Source: Hyphochytrium catenoides (Eukaryota > Sar > Hyphochytriomycetes > Hyphochytriales > Hyphochytriaceae). From it: a stretch of DNA of 64,000 nucleotides. The stretch is from assembly GCA_900088475.1 (NCBI GenBank), contig FLMG01001070.1:1-64000 (forward strand), written 5' to 3'. A program made the position numbers and the translations under genes. The notes under the pieces were generated by a model, which searched no databases, had not been told where the DNA came from, and saw nothing but the letters and a program-made list of their open reading frames with translations. Shown in pieces: positions 1 to 12,427 of the stretch (position 1 is the first letter of the stretch; each line of letters starts with the position of its first letter).

Positions 1-414
1 TTGCAGACCAAGAGCCAATGCTTACAAGCAGATAGTGATAACCTAAGGTTGACAGGAAAAGACTTCATAGCGCCATGTCCGCTCTAGAAAAGCGCACACT
101 CTTCTCACCTCGCAAACTCTTCCGGAAGCCTGCTGCGACTGTCCGTCATGGGGCTTTGCGAGATACTTGCCGTCAGCCTTAGGACTGCGCCCCGGTACTG
201 CTGGAGCCTATGTCGGGAGCGAGCCGTCAGCCTGCATAAAAAGCTTCGTGGGCGTGCCGTTCCTCTCTGCGCTTCAGTTGTCTATCTCTGTCTCTGCTGA
301 GTCTCGATCTGTCTCTCTGCCACTGCAGCAAATGACCCTTTTCCTCTCTTGCTGCCCTGGATCGGTGTTCCCCTCATGCGCACCTTGTCTAGAATGTTGC
401 TGCTCTTCTCATTG

Positions 415-478
<64 letters not shown>

Positions 479-1181
479 GTCTCTCTCTCTCCCCCACCTT
501 CTCTCTCTCTCTCTCACTGCATCTCTCTCTGTCTTTCTCTCCGTCTCTCTCTCTCTCTCCGTTCTCGGCTTCATCTCGTCAATCAGCCTGTTGGTTACAT
601 CAAATCTCCTTATTTGGAATAATTGAGTTATTAATCAACAGTAAGGGAACGACTGTACATTTTACAGTACAGTAATTGCGTAAGCCGACTATCCTTCACC
701 ACAGAACTCTTGATTAGGAACTAGGCCAACTATGATCCAGGATCCGTACTCAAAAGAAGCTGCATCCAAACGTCAGAGGGAAAGGATTCTGATGCTGCTG
801 CTGGTGCTGCTGCTGCTGCTGCTTAGCGTCACTGAACTGATGGCAGGAAGGTCTGGAGACGAGAGAGGAGAGAGAGACAGAGAGAGACAGAGAGAGACAC
901 ACAAAGAGGATGGAACAGAGGGAGGAAAAATAAAGAGAGAGAGGGAAAGAGAATTATAGACCCATGAACCCGATGGATGAGACATTGAGAGTGGGGACAG
1001 AGAAAGCCATCAGCTGAATATCAGAGAAAGAAAGTAGAGGTGGGAGCCACTGGATCCAGCAGGTAGACCAGAGCTAATAAGGCCTCCATACTATTGATAG
1101 CCGCGGCCCGGCTTATTGACAACCAAAGTTCCTGAGAAGATCGCTCTTTGTCACCCTTTAGAGCTGTTCTTTCTACCCTTC
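1..1181. other. Gene-free leader with CT and GA tracts
   Basis: No protein-like exon is visible here. The stretch holds a pure CT microsatellite at about 420-476, further CT-rich sequence to about 565, a run of CTG/GCT triplets at about 791-822 and a GA-rich tract at 860-955. Long open frames in this stretch are artefacts of the dinucleotide repeats (Ser-Leu or Arg-Glu polymers). The CT tract is on the coding strand of the oxidoreductase that starts at 1182, so it may belong to that gene's promoter or 5' UTR, but this is inference. Confidence 0.6.
420..476. repeat. (CT)n microsatellite
   Basis: An almost uninterrupted CT dinucleotide run of roughly 57 bases, followed by imperfect CT sequence to about 565. 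It lies about 0.7 kb upstream of the oxidoreductase start, in the sense orientation of that gene. Confidence 0.95.
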
Positions 1182-4100
1182 ATGGCCTCACTCGTCTCCT
1201 CAGTCGAGGAGGCCGGAGCATTGGAGGCTGATGTCGCAGTGATTGGTGGCGGAGTCGTGGGCCTGGCGATTGTCAGGGAGCTGAGCCTGTCTGGGTACCG
1301 TTGCATACTGGCAGAGAAATCCACATTAGTCAGCGGGTGAGGCTTTATTCTCCATTTCTTTGGAAGCTCCGCCCCTCCTGCTTGACGATCATGCTAGAGC
1401 TCGGACTCCCGTCTGCTGGTCGACAAAACAGAACTGTGTCTCTGTCTCATAATTTGTGGCCTTCTCATCCTTCGCCCACGTCTCTACCCTTTTTTCTTAG
1501 AACTACACCTCCATATCTCTCTATTTTGCAAGCGTTCTCATCCTCTCTCTCTCTCTCTCGCTCGCTCTCTCTCTTTCTCTCCACACGAACACCTATCACC
1601 TTGTCAGCGCTAGCTCAGGGAACTCGGGCATTGTCTGTACGGGTTATGATGCTCCGGCCAACAGCCTGGAGGTGGGAGCCTCCCACGTTCCGTATTCACC
1701 CCACTATCCACACACCGTATTCCTCGTCCTTGCCATACTCTTTCTCTTGTTCTTCCTTCCTCTCTCCTTCTCTTTTCTCTGTCTGGTTTATCTCCTCCCT
1801 TCCCAAGTAAGGCTGGTGGTCACAACATTGTCTTCTCTGTCTCTCCACCGTTCTTGGCTCTCTTCTAATATCCTTTCTCACGTCTCTTGCCTATCTCCCT
1901 ATCTGCCGGATCAGCGTCGACTTCTCGCTCGGAGTTATCGTCTCCTGGCAGGAGGTGAAGCAGGGTCGCCAGAGGGGCTACTTCGAGCTTGGAAGGTTCC
2001 GCATAAGAGGAGCGGTAGCCTCATTGTGGCCTGGACGAACGAGGAACTCTCTCGTCTACCAGGTGTGCCTCTGTGTGTCTCTCTTATTTCTATCGCTACC
2101 TCCCAGGCGTTGACTCTTTTCTCCCCCTGCTCTGTTCCTGCTCCCTCTCTCGGCTCTGGCTTTCTTCTTTCTCTCTTCTCCTCGAATGAACGGCATTAAG
2201 TCATAAGTCTCTCAGTAGTTCGTGAGATTGACCCATATCGTTTGCTCGGTCTCTCCTCCCAAATATTCGCTCTAAATATTCGTAAATACCTTTGGCTTCA
2301 GAGATTCTAAAGGAAGTCCATGAGGCCGGTAAGGCTAAGAGAGAGAGAGAGAGAGAGAGAGAGTAAAGCCACTTAGCTCCGCGCGCATTGCTCGTTAGAA
2401 CTCGTCCTCCGTATCCCCAGCTAAATTGTTCTGTTAGCCTTTGAATGACCGTCAAAGTGGTCTTTATTGTGCTTCGGTAACTCTACCTTCCTCTTTGCCT
2501 ACTCTTACTCTCTTGATCATGTCTTTCCGCAGGAGACACTTCTTCCCGCATTGTGTCTGGCGCGGAGTTACGTGATATGGAGCCCAACTTGTCGTCTCAG
2601 GCTCTGGGAGGGTTACACGTCGCGGGGGAGATCGTCTTAGACCCTTGGCTATACTGTGCTGCTCTTGCCCTGGATGCTGAAAATAACGGTGCAGCTTATC
2701 GCCGTCTCCTTGGCAGTCATCTTTATCCTTTTCTGTAAAGCCTTCTCTCCACTACCTTTTGTGCAGTCTGGCTTGCCCGTCTTTCTCGTCCAGTGCTAAA
2801 CCTACAGGGTTTTACGGTAAGCACATACCTTCGGGCTTACATATTATCTGCTGTCATCACCTAGGCGCGCTTCTTTTAGAGCACTGGGAGGTCGCGAGTT
2901 GCGAGCGAGGTGAGCTCCCTGGTGCCATTGACTCTACTGATTACGGAAGAGGAGACAATCACAAGGAAGGAGAAGGCAGGGTCGAGAAGGGTTGGATATT
3001 AAGGTCGAGCCTCAGCCGAAGGACCATCCGGAGCCGTTTAGTGGTTAATTGTGGAGGGCTATGGGGAGACAAGGTGGAGAAAGCACGGGAAACAGTGCCG
3101 CATTTTCAGGTCTTGTGCAGCTTCGTCGTCACAGTTCCCGGTAATCCGGGATAAGTTCTCCGGTTGTCAATCGGCCCTTCTCCTCTCGTGCGAGGCCATC
3201 TTTTGTTCCTCTTCTTGTCTATAAAATAACATTTCCTGGGCGGCCTAGCACGACATCTATCAACCCCATCCCTTAAGATGTTTCTCAGTCATACTCTTCC
3301 GTCTTCTTACCTTTGTCAGTCAATGTCGCATTCTCTCTGGACTTAATGCAACCACTTAACACCATGTTTTTTCTTAGATACATCCTCGCAAAGGGCAGTA
3401 CTTGATCATGGAGGCTGACGAAGTGCAGCAAGCGCCTCTTCTACATCACCCAATTCAGCCAATACCTTCAGACAGGACCAAAGGTGCGGGGACATCACTG
3501 ATTAGACGTCGTCATTCTCTAATGTCCTTCCTCCTTACATTGTGCAATAGTTGGACCACAATGTTCATTAGTGGGCAATGCTTGACGCTTCTTAACCTAT
3601 TGTCAGGTGTTTATGTCTTTCCATCACTCTACGGACAAATCCTTGTGGGGCCTACTGCTGAAGACTGCGAAGAGAGGGAGCGGAAGAAGGAGTTGGCAGA
3701 TCCAAAAATAGCTGCCCTCCTTTTTGAGCACGGAAAGCGCGTTGTACCGCGCTTAATAACAGCAAAAGTGGTGGGCGAGTATGTAGGTATTAGACCTGCC
3801 ACTCAATATAGAGATTATCAGATCAAGGTGAGCCCCTGTCTGGCTGGTCGACCTGGGCTCCTAAAAGGGCGGGGGCAAGCGTATGACTATGGGACAAGCG
3901 GAGATAGAGGGCAGTATAACAGACAAAGGACGGACGAAAAGAGAGGACTTAAAACTTTGCAACAAAGAGAGGAGTGACGGGGAGCGAAGTGCTGTGAGGA
4001 GGAGGGTCGGTGATTAATATAGCAGAATCTAACCCAGGGATCGTCTCCACAGCTGGACATCGAGAGCAACTGGATCACCGTGGCAGGTGGATATATATCA

Positions 4101-4547
4101 GATACAGATCTCCTTCCTATTCGTCTAATAATGCTTGCATATTGAATGTTAAGCGTGTCGCACTTCCGTCTTATCCTTCCAGATCTCTCTGTCTTATGAC
4201 TAGTGCTATTGGACTTATATCTAAATGTACTCTCGTGTCTGACATGACCTGTAGGGATTAGAAGCACTGGTCTTAGCGCATCCGCTGGCATAGCGGAGTA
4301 TGTGAAAGAGCTTGTGCAGGAATCAATTGGCGATTCCCTTTCTTCCATGCCGCCAAGTGGACCCATGCCTCCAAGCTCTTTATTGTCTAACGGCCGCGCC
4401 CCTACATCTCTTCCTTCGACTGCTGAACTACTACGTGGCTGGTCACAGACTGATCACTCCTTAACGCTTGGTAGGAGAAGGATGATAGTAACGCATCCGA
4501 TCACTATCCTCGGTTGGCAACGCTTGCAGAGGCATGGGAAGCTATGA
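1182..4547 (+). CDS. FAD-dependent oxidoreductase, L-2-hydroxyglutarate dehydrogenase-like (DAO superfamily), 10 exons
   Basis: Predicted exons are 1182-1336, 1608-1671, 1915-2062, 2302-2328, 2533-2688, 2865-3109, 3378-3483, 3607-3827, 4053-4086 and 4255-4547. They sum to 1449 nt, exactly 483 codons (482 aa). The N-terminus has the Rossmann FAD motif DVAVIGGGVVGLA ending in an acidic residue (LAEK). It is followed by ASSGNSGIVCTGYDAP, then VVNCGGLWGD, PRKGQYLIM, a GPTAED segment and a C-terminal AGIRSTGLSASAGIAEY. This motif order is typical of the DAO/GlpD/L2HGDH group, which oxidises 2-hydroxy acids, glycerol-3-phosphate or amino acids. The start is the first ATG (residue 2 onward ASLVSS); no strong targeting peptide is evident. 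The substrate cannot be fixed from sequence; L-2-hydroxyglutarate is the best guess. The gene is convergent with aminopeptidase P, with about 0.38 kb between their ends. Confidence 0.88.
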
Positions 4548-4925
4548 CAGTGTTATTCTTCAACGGGCAAGATCCTTTCTCTGACAGTCCCAAGAAAGAG
4601 ACAATATAAGGGATCCGACACTGTACCCTAAATGGCCTCAAAGCACGGTAGGTGCAATTGAGGGTTTGACAGCTGCTTCTAGCCGCACACAGTGGTGCTC
4701 TTGAGGTACGGGTGAGTAGTGGTCGCACTATCAACAGCGTCCTCGTTTGGCTTACAGCTCATAAGGCTCAGCATCCTTTTGATGTTTGAAGTTATTGTTG
4801 ACACATCTAGTCTCAGTGGCAGGCAACGTCCGAACTCTATTAGTAGTATTACGGAACTCCAGCATTATATTGCCACAGTCCCATCCGTCTCCTTCTCGAC
4901 GTCCTGTCCTAAATGTTCAGCTACC
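4548..4925. other. Convergent intergenic spacer
   Basis: This is the space between the stop of the oxidoreductase (+) and the stop of aminopeptidase P (-). It presumably carries both 3' UTRs. No exon, repeat or RNA gene is recognised. Confidence 0.5.
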
Positions 4926-7900
4926 CTAAAAGCCTGGACCTTCTCGTAGCAGTGGACGGGTTTCCCGATCCAAATAGGCCAAAGTGCGAGAATCATCCTG
5001 CATGCAGAGAGTGGTGTCAGGAAGGGTAACTCCAGGCACAGCCTAGAATACACTCCATACGGAGACAGCTTTACGGCAAAGACCCTAAAGTCACGAAGGA
5101 GGCTAGACAAGACATTGAGCAAAAAGAGAAAGCAGCGCCCAGAAGGCTGGTGCGTGAGTAACTGTCAATTCATGGACGAAACCAGCATCTATCGAGAGCA
5201 AGAAGTAGTTTCCATCACAGCTTTCACTGATGGATGAGCCGTTTCGATATAATTTGCATTGTCTCCAATATTCAACTCTTACCTTCAGAAGCGGCGTGAG
5301 CACGCTTCTGCACCATTGATTGTAGTTGTTCAACCAGGAGAGCTCTTTGTCGGTTAGGAGTCCGCAGTCCACTAGATTAAGGGCGATCGGAACTGCTGTT
5401 ATGGTCTCAAAGCTGCAAAACTTGCCGAGCTCCGTAGCTGGAGGAGCCAACTCTGGATATCGCGGTACTCGGGTTACCTTAAGGAGAGGAATTCGTCAGA
5501 AATAGGAGGGCAAGCATCTCTGGGCGATACGTTTAGTCGTAGAGGATCAATGGTACTTTGAGGCGTGAGGCCGGTACAGCAGACGCGGACAGGATGCCTT
5601 TCATATTCAAAGCCCGTATGAAGAGGTAGGGTTTCCAAGAGTGACGATTGAGGAGGAGCACAAAAATAATGAGGGCACAGCTGGACTCCCCATATGAGGA
5701 GGCTGTGCAACCATCAAGAGTAAGGCACCTACCTCCTTACAGATACAAACTGTCTCTATCCGAATACCGAAGCTCCCAGTCTGGTAGTATCCCGGTTCAT
5801 TACTCGTCGTCATCCCAGGCTCAAAGCCGGCTTCGTAGGTAGTAGCGTCGCGTAGGGCAATGCCTTGAGGGCCCTCATGGACGTTGAGAAATGCTCCGAC
5901 ACCTTTAGCGAGGAGATTAAAAGAAGAGGTAAATGAGGCAAGTGTGGCACATGGTTGAAGTGGAACGTCTCAAATAAGGTAGGAGTTGACATCCTCTTAG
6001 TCAGAGAGAGAGGGGGAACTCTTCAGTGGAGGTGACGGAAACGACTACAGAGCCCTAGGAAAGTAGTGCGGGACTCTTCTCTAACTGACCGTGGCCTGTG
6101 CCATGCTTGTAATCCAGCCCGGAGTCCCATAGGGCCAGTCGAGCGAGAGCGTCAATATATTTCCCTTTGACACCCTGACATAGGGACGTCAGATCAGATA
6201 AAGACAAGGAATATTAACGCCGGGTGGTCTCTCCCTCTTGGAAGTTTCTTAGGCCATACCACCCGGCAAGAGAAAACAGCAGACTTGGAAACCTCGCATT
6301 AAAGTAGAAGGAAGAGGTCATCACCTTAGGAAAGACTGCAGTGGCAATGCCAATGTGACCCTTGAGCACCCGAGTGTAGCATTCCTTATGCCAAGGATTA
6401 GGCTTGCCAAGGTGGATAGTCCTAACAATTGCACGAGTGACACGTTAGGTAAAGATACTCTTAACCCGAAATTTCCTGTGTGGAGACAACAAGGAGTCCA
6501 TAGGATTGTAGTGTGAATAGGTGGGAAAATATGGAGAAAGAACCCCGAATCATCGATTGAGTGGGACCTGGTGACGTCCGTTGTTCCATCAACGTATTGG
6601 GCTCCTGAGTCGAGTAGTAACGGAGCATCAGTGCCTATGACGGCGCATGATTCGGGTACGGCCTGTAAGCACCAATGCAGCCAATAGCGTTGCAATATAT
6701 CAAGTGCAGGGAGCAGGTTAGACCCTAGGAGGCACTATATAAGAGTGGTGTGACCGATCATAGTTGTTCCTGACCTTGTAGTGGATGATGGCGCCGTTGG
6801 GTCCATAGCCAGCAATGGTCTCAAAACTCAAGCTTACAAAACCTTCTTCTTGCTTACGGAACTCTTCCAGCTTATCAGCTATTGAGCACTTGGAAATGAC
6901 AGCAAATGTCAAGAGAGTAAGGAGTTTGAGATCTAGAGTGAGCTTGAAGAAGGTTGTCGAGCTCACCTCAGTTAGCGGCCATCCCATGCCAAGCCCCTGA
7001 CCCTGCTGTCCCTGCTCTACTGCGTCTTCAAGCCATGCCAGAAACCGCACAACTGCCGCTCCATCTCGAAGATGGGCCTGGCGGAGACCTTCAAGCTCTG
7101 CCTCGTTCTTCACACTCTTTAGCATTGCGATTGGGCTCTGCTCCTGTGAAAGAGATAAGTTTCCGGAAGACCATGCATCCCTGTCTGCTATGAACCCGAA
7201 CACTAAATCCTCTGTCTCCTAACCCGGACTTTCCTACTAGCACTTCCTTTTTGACGGTCTACCTCAAGCAAGATGACGCCAACGCCTTCTAGAGCGTTGC
7301 TAAGGGCTAAACTTGTGGTGTGTGGGTCAACCATGCACTTGGACTCTGGGTAGCATTTAGTGCGAGTAAGCTACCGATAAATGACTTCAAGAGGGAAACT
7401 AGCAAGACTGACCTTTGGGCAAGTTTTTGAGATGGTCGAGAATGGCATCATACGGCATTATCCTGACCTCTGTGGGGAGATGGTCCCGAACCTGGCGTGA
7501 AGGCGGAATAGAGATGCTAGTGAATAAAGGAGGATAATGACCGAAAGGACACAGTTCTGTAGGCGAGTCGCACAGCATTCAGTAAAGTGCGCAGCTGGGG
7601 AATATGCTCTTTGTCGTACCTCTCCGCTTAGCTTTGAGTCGTCAACAAAGATGATAGACTGGTTCATAGTGACCACGGCGTAGGCCATGAACACAGGGTT
7701 GTAGTCAATATCAGAGCCGCGAAGGTTAAAGAGCCAGGCAATCTCATCCAGGCTTGAGAGAACCAAGGTCTCGGCACCCTGATGTGATTTCCTCTTTAGG
7801 CCACAACAAAAATGAGAGAAAGAGATCCATGTCCCTACCTTGTCTTGCATCTTTTTCCTAATCTCAACCAGTTTTGCTGTCGTATCCTTGCCTGCATATG

Positions 7901-8719
7901 AGATTAGAAGACTAGCATTTACTTGCTCCAACAACAAAAGGAAATAGGAAGGGAGATATGAGCCGGCATACGCGAGGATTGGAAGGCTCCAACAAACAAG
8001 CAAAAGGTCATCGACTGTAAGTAGGCACACCTGCAAGGGACAAAGGATGCACTTGGAGTGGGTTTGCTGGAGCTGCAGGTTGGTCATTCCCCCATAATGT
8101 GTCCACCGGATTAGTCACAGTGGGAACTACATTCACCCCAGTCTTCGAGAGCTTTTCTTTCCACTTCCTTGCGGATGCGAGCGTGACTAGGTAGGGATCA
8201 ATGCCAACCTTCTCGCCTGGTGATGCATTGAGCTATTACACTGCGCTGAGAGTAATAGATGGTCTTGGCAGCCTGTCATAGCCATCCATTCGTACCTTTC
8301 TTCAGCTCTTTGACAAGCCAGTCCTCAATGGACGGCGTCTCTGGATCTCCAGCTTTCATCAGCTCCCAATCTGCAGCCATTTGGGCTCTAGCCTGCACCC
8401 AGTACCTGCCATCAGTCCAAAGAGCCGCTTTCGACGCTGTCACCACCGCGGTGCCTGAGAGAAGAAAGTTATTAGCAGCATGACTATTGAGAGCTTATCG
8501 TCTCTCAAGCTCTCCATTTCCGGCTATAGTACCTGCAGAACCAGTGAACTCGGTCAAAAAAGCTCTACGCTTATCCCTGTCAGTCACATATTCCGACTGA
8601 TGTGCGTCGGCCGAGCCACAGACAAAAGCATCAACGCCAATGGCAGCGAGAATCTCTCTGAACTTGGTAAGCTTCTGTCCAGCTCGGACGACTTGCTTGG
8701 TGCCGCTAGACGTAGCCAT
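4926..8719 (-). CDS. Xaa-Pro aminopeptidase P (M24B metallopeptidase), many exons
   Basis: This is a cytosolic-type three-domain aminopeptidase P that removes an N-terminal residue ahead of proline. Exons read from the minus strand include 8719-8533, 8454-8296, 8216-8031, 7891-7839, 7778-7620, then about 7477-7412, 7380-7260, 7143-6950 and further ones. One exon ends at 5283, and a last exon at 4997-4926 gives the typical RETRPLL tail. The N-terminal creatinase-like domain has FLTEFTGSAGT and WTDGRYWVQA, and the middle domain has LDEIAWLFNLRGSDI. The catalytic M24 domain shows the metal ligands: LLLDSGAQYVDGTTD (two Asp), GTGHGVGAFLNVHEG (His), TSNEPGYY (Glu) and RIETV (Glu). A C-terminal peptidase M24_C segment with SWLNNYNQWC follows. 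All ligands look intact, so an active enzyme is expected. The start ATG at 8719 is the first in frame. It is divergent from bL19 with about 0.6 kb between starts. Confidence 0.92.
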
Positions 8720-9330
8720 TCCTCTCCAGATCACGCGGTGAACTTCACAACTGGTCCTATTTGCTGCCTTAGAATCTCCAGAATGGCTCGCGCAGTTCTG
8801 ATCTCAACTGAAGATCTGAAGAGCTTCATCTTCATCTTTGTCTCCCAGCAAATCTTCAGAATCCTTTTTATTCAGAACCAAGGCGGAATATTATAAGGTG
8901 GGCCCCTACCTATTGTACCACGGTATCTGTATAGCTATCAGAATAGCGGCATATCTTTAGGGACAACCCTTCCTCTTACCTCTTACCACATCACACTCCG
9001 GATCTGCAAATCATAAGTGTCAGTTATCTCTCGGCGAATTGATTAGTTATCCCAAAGTCCCACCCATCCCCAGCTCACTGTCAATACAGCTAGTGTAGAC
9101 GGTTCGATAGGGGTGGCCCACGCACCTATGGTTTTCTGGTGGTTTGGTGGCGCAATCAGCTTGAGATGCTATCACCCACGCTGGCATGATCAGAGCTTCA
9201 CACCTCCAGTCTTGGTGTGCTCAACAGCAGATGTGAAGCTCGGAGACTCGAAAGTCTCTAACTTCCTCTTTGAAGTGAAGAGCTCTCACTCTCTGTGGCA
9301 CGTGTCGTGGTGTAGGAAAAGTCAGGAAGT
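8720..9330. promoter_or_regulatory. Head-to-head intergenic region (aminopeptidase P / bL19)
   Basis: About 610 bp separates the divergent start codons of aminopeptidase P (-) and bL19 (+). No coding exon is recognised. By position it must hold both promoters and 5' UTRs. No TATA box or other defined motif was identified with confidence. Confidence 0.5.
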
Positions 9331-10277
9331 ATGTTGGGGCCATTGAGGTCGCGGCTCGCGCCGAGCCTCCGAACGGGACTTACTCCAGGCTTGGGCTCAG
9401 GCACATCCTTCCGACTAATGGGCCTTAGTCAAGGCAAGCCAATGTCGACGATGTCGTCTGCAATTACTGACACGGGCCACAGACGCTACGTTCCCAAGAG
9501 TGAGCGCCTAGTAATCAAAAGCCCAGTCAAAAAGTAAGCTCGCACGGTGAATCCAACTATCTGTGAGGTACGGACTAAAGTGCGTTTTTCTCTCTCCGCC
9601 ATAACAGAGCCTCCAGCCTGTTAGCAGATCTCCAAAAAGAGCTTGCGGAGAGCAAACCTATAGTTAAACAATGGGACTTCAAGATTGGTGATGCTATTGA
9701 AGTGACGGTAGGGTTTACTTTTGTCCTATTCGCTTCGTTCAGATGGTGCAAGCTGATTGAACCGCAATCTCTCTCCGGACTTTGGCAGTGGCTGAATACC
9801 ATGGCAGACAAGAAACCCGCCACCTTCCGAGGGGTGGTTCTAGGACGGAAGAACAAAGGCAATGAGAGTGGAGTGCTGATTAGAAATGTAGGTTACAGCT
9901 GCTGCACGTGTCGTTATAGTCTGTTTTGACCGTGCTGCTACTATACTTGCAGCACTACGCTGGGGTATCGTTGGAGCGCTACCTGAAGCTATATTCGCCC
10001 CAGCTTCTTGATATCAAGGTACGCATCTCTTCTCTTGGCAGCTGGGTGTTAGGGGACACAGGGGCATCGAAGTCGGTTGCTAGTAATCTTCCATTTGAGC
10101 GTGACTGCTAGCCAACCCTTTCTAAGAGCGGTGTATTATTTCTATTCTGTCCTAAAGGTCTTGAAAACGGCTGCAATCCATGAAAAGAACCCCAAGAAGA
10201 AGCGAGGGAAGCGTGTACGAAGAGCCAAGGTCTACTACATCCGCAACTGTCCGCCTTCGTGGTCCACAGTAGGGTAA
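9331..10277 (+). CDS. Ribosomal protein bL19, probably mitochondrial, 5 exons
   Basis: Exons 9331-9533, 9608-9707, 9789-9887, 9953-10018 and 10158-10277 join to 588 nt, an exact 195-aa frame. The bL19 core is clear: KIGDAIEV, then KPATFRGVVLGRKNKG, GVLIRN, GVSLERYLKLYSP and the C-terminal KRVRRAKVYYIR, which binds 23S rRNA near the subunit interface. About 90 residues precede the bL19 domain. They begin with an arginine-rich, acid-poor stretch (LGPLRSRLAPSLRTGL) that looks like an organellar presequence. Mitochondrial targeting is the likeliest reading; a plastid cannot be excluded. The core is continuous over four splice junctions, which supports the model. Confidence 0.88.
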
Positions 10278-10995
10278 AGATCGACTGTTCTCACGCTCCT
10301 ACTATTAATCGAGTTGTACATAAACTGATATCAGTGCCTTTCGTGAAGCCTATAACGATGGGGAATGTAAGGGCAGTAGGTTCCTAGTAGTAGACTTTTG
10401 GGTTATGAAGCCATCATGGCAACAATGGCCGCCAATAGAGTCAAAGCCCCAAGGTAAAGGTCCCAGTAGTTTGCTTTTGACTTCCACGCATACGATAACT
10501 AACTCTCGGAAGGACGACCAAAGATAGGGAAGTCGGGCTCAGTAGTTCCTAGTGATTGAAGTAGGCTAACTAGGAAGCACATGCCTCCTGGCGGGCAGTC
10601 TGCCCAGCCGTCGCCAATTAATCCTGTTTACCTAGGTTCAACCCAAGAACTCTGGGACCTGGGACCTAACCTGAGAGAGCGGGTAACCGCCATGATCTCT
10701 CCCTATACATCAGAATGCAGAAGGAAGTTTAACACTCTAATAACCGCCCCCAGAGCAAGTCTGAAAGATCCTGATACCGCGGGCCTGTCAACAAATCATC
10801 TGCGGCTCTGCGGCTGTTCCGATGAAACCTTTTCACCGACCCTACTAGTAAGGGCAGCGCGAAGCTCGGCTTAAGGGGGCCGTGAAGTCCCTCGGCGACC
10901 AAGTTCGTGACTTTATTTAGCAACCTTTAGATAGAGCTAGAGGACGGAGGCAAAGGACATATAAACGGCTTTAGGGTGACTGACGGAAGACAAGC
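10278..10995. other. Intergenic region, nothing recognised
   Basis: About 0.7 kb between bL19 and the PP2C gene. Open frames here are short and carry no recognisable motif. No repeats or RNA gene were seen. Confidence 0.5.
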
Positions 10996-12427
10996 ATGTT
11001 AGGTGAAAGGCTTACTTCTTCGCAAGCTGCGAAGGCTACTTGGATGGCCATATCGCTATATAGTTTTTCGGCATTCCTGAGGCCAAGTGAGAGCCACTGT
11101 CAGCGAGAGCCAGCTCAACCTGAAAGGGCGTCCTCACAATCACTAGATGGAGAATTTCTGCCTCCTCGCAATCTAGGGAGGAAAAGGAGCCGTTCAGAGA
11201 AGAAACGGGCCCCCAGTCTTCTTGTCAGTCGTGCGGCTGCCCGAGGCGACCGGTCTCATATGGAAGACACAAACGTCGTAGCGCTGGAGAATCGCTTTCT
11301 TGCTGTGTTTGACGGGTGAGTCCTGTGACATAGACTACATTGACACTTTCTATTAAGAGGCTTGTGGTACACTCACTTCTTAGGCACGGAGGAGCCGATG
11401 TTTCAAAATACCTTCGCAACGGATTCTATGCCAAACTTGCCGCCAAATTCCCATCAATGATCAGCCCCAATACCATTGATGAGGATATTACCAAGGTGTA
11501 TCTGGAAGAGACAGTAAATGAGATTGATACTGAAATATGTGCAAGAGAAGATATGCATGAACAAGGGTCAACCGCAGTTATAGCGCTAATTGGGGATGAG
11601 TATATCTGGACTGTAAACGTAGGGGACTCTCGTGCTTTCCTTTGTAGCGGAGGCTCCGTTCGGAGCGAGACGAAGGATCACAAGCCTGACGACCCCATGG
11701 AGAGGCAACGTATAGAAAGTGTCGGTGGCAAGGTGATCTGGGTTGGCTGGACCGACCCCGAGGGCAACCCTATCAAAGACTTTGGCGCCTACCGCATGAA
11801 CGGCAACCTCGGTCAGATGCTCACACTTACTCCCTACATATTCTTGCGCAAGTCTGCCTCACATCGTACTCTGGTGACGCCTTCCTAGAGTTGGTTGGGT
11901 TTGCTCTTGTTTCAAGCGAGGGCAGCTAATCCGTTCGCCTCGTATTCCCGTTTCTGTGGCTCTTTGTGTTTCTGTGGCTCTTTTGGCTCCCGAATCCTTT
12001 TCAATAGTTAACACTAAGATTTCTGTCGACAGCTGTGGCACGATCAATAGGGGACAAGTATGAACGTCCTTACGTCACCAGTACCCCGGACATTGTAAAG
12101 CTAAAACGGGACCCCGACCGCGATGATTTCATGGTTCTCGCTTCAGATGGTCTCTGGGATGTCATGGACCCGCAGGACGTACTGAAGTTCGTCCGAGGGA
12201 TTCTTTCCAGCTCGGCCATTGGGGCGAGAGGGACGTGGAGGAATGCTCCGCAGGAGTCGAGTCAAGTCTCCATGAAAGAGTGGACCAGACAATATGGAAC
12301 GGATAGGACGATGATAAAGGCTGTCTTTCGTAAGAGAAAAGAAAACATGGCGGAGTACCTAGTAGAGGAAGCTCTAAATCGCGGCTCGTGTGACAATATC
12401 ACTGTTGTCATAGTGTTTTTTCATTAG
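10996..12427 (+). CDS. PP2C-family (PPM) Ser/Thr protein phosphatase, 3 exons
   Basis: Exons 10996-11315, 11384-11811 and 12033-12427 give 1143 nt (380 aa), in frame across both introns. The PPM signature motifs occur in order: RGDRSHMEDT, FLAVFDGHGG (split by intron 1 inside the DG/HGG motif), GSTAVIALI, VNVGDSRAFL, KDHKPDDPMERQRIESVGG, LAVARSIGD (split by intron 2), LASDGLWDV and GSCDNITVVIVFF. The metal-binding aspartates (MED, DGHGG, SDG, CDN) are all present, so this should be an active Mn/Mg-dependent phosphatase. About 75 basic, Ser/Pro-rich residues precede the domain (RKRSRSEKKR resembles a nuclear localisation signal). The closest plant and protist counterparts are small soluble PP2Cs; the substrate is unknown. 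Confidence 0.95.

Noticed and set aside
167-675. Open frames rich in Ser/Leu or Arg/Glu over the CT tract
   Set aside because: They are produced by dinucleotide repeats, which stay open in all frames; no conserved motif.
732-985. Leu-rich plus-strand frame and its minus-strand counterpart
   Set aside because: Driven by CTG/GCT and GA repeats; no family features.
10581-10923. Open frames between bL19 and PP2C
   Set aside because: Short, no motif, and no exon-like boundaries that would extend them.
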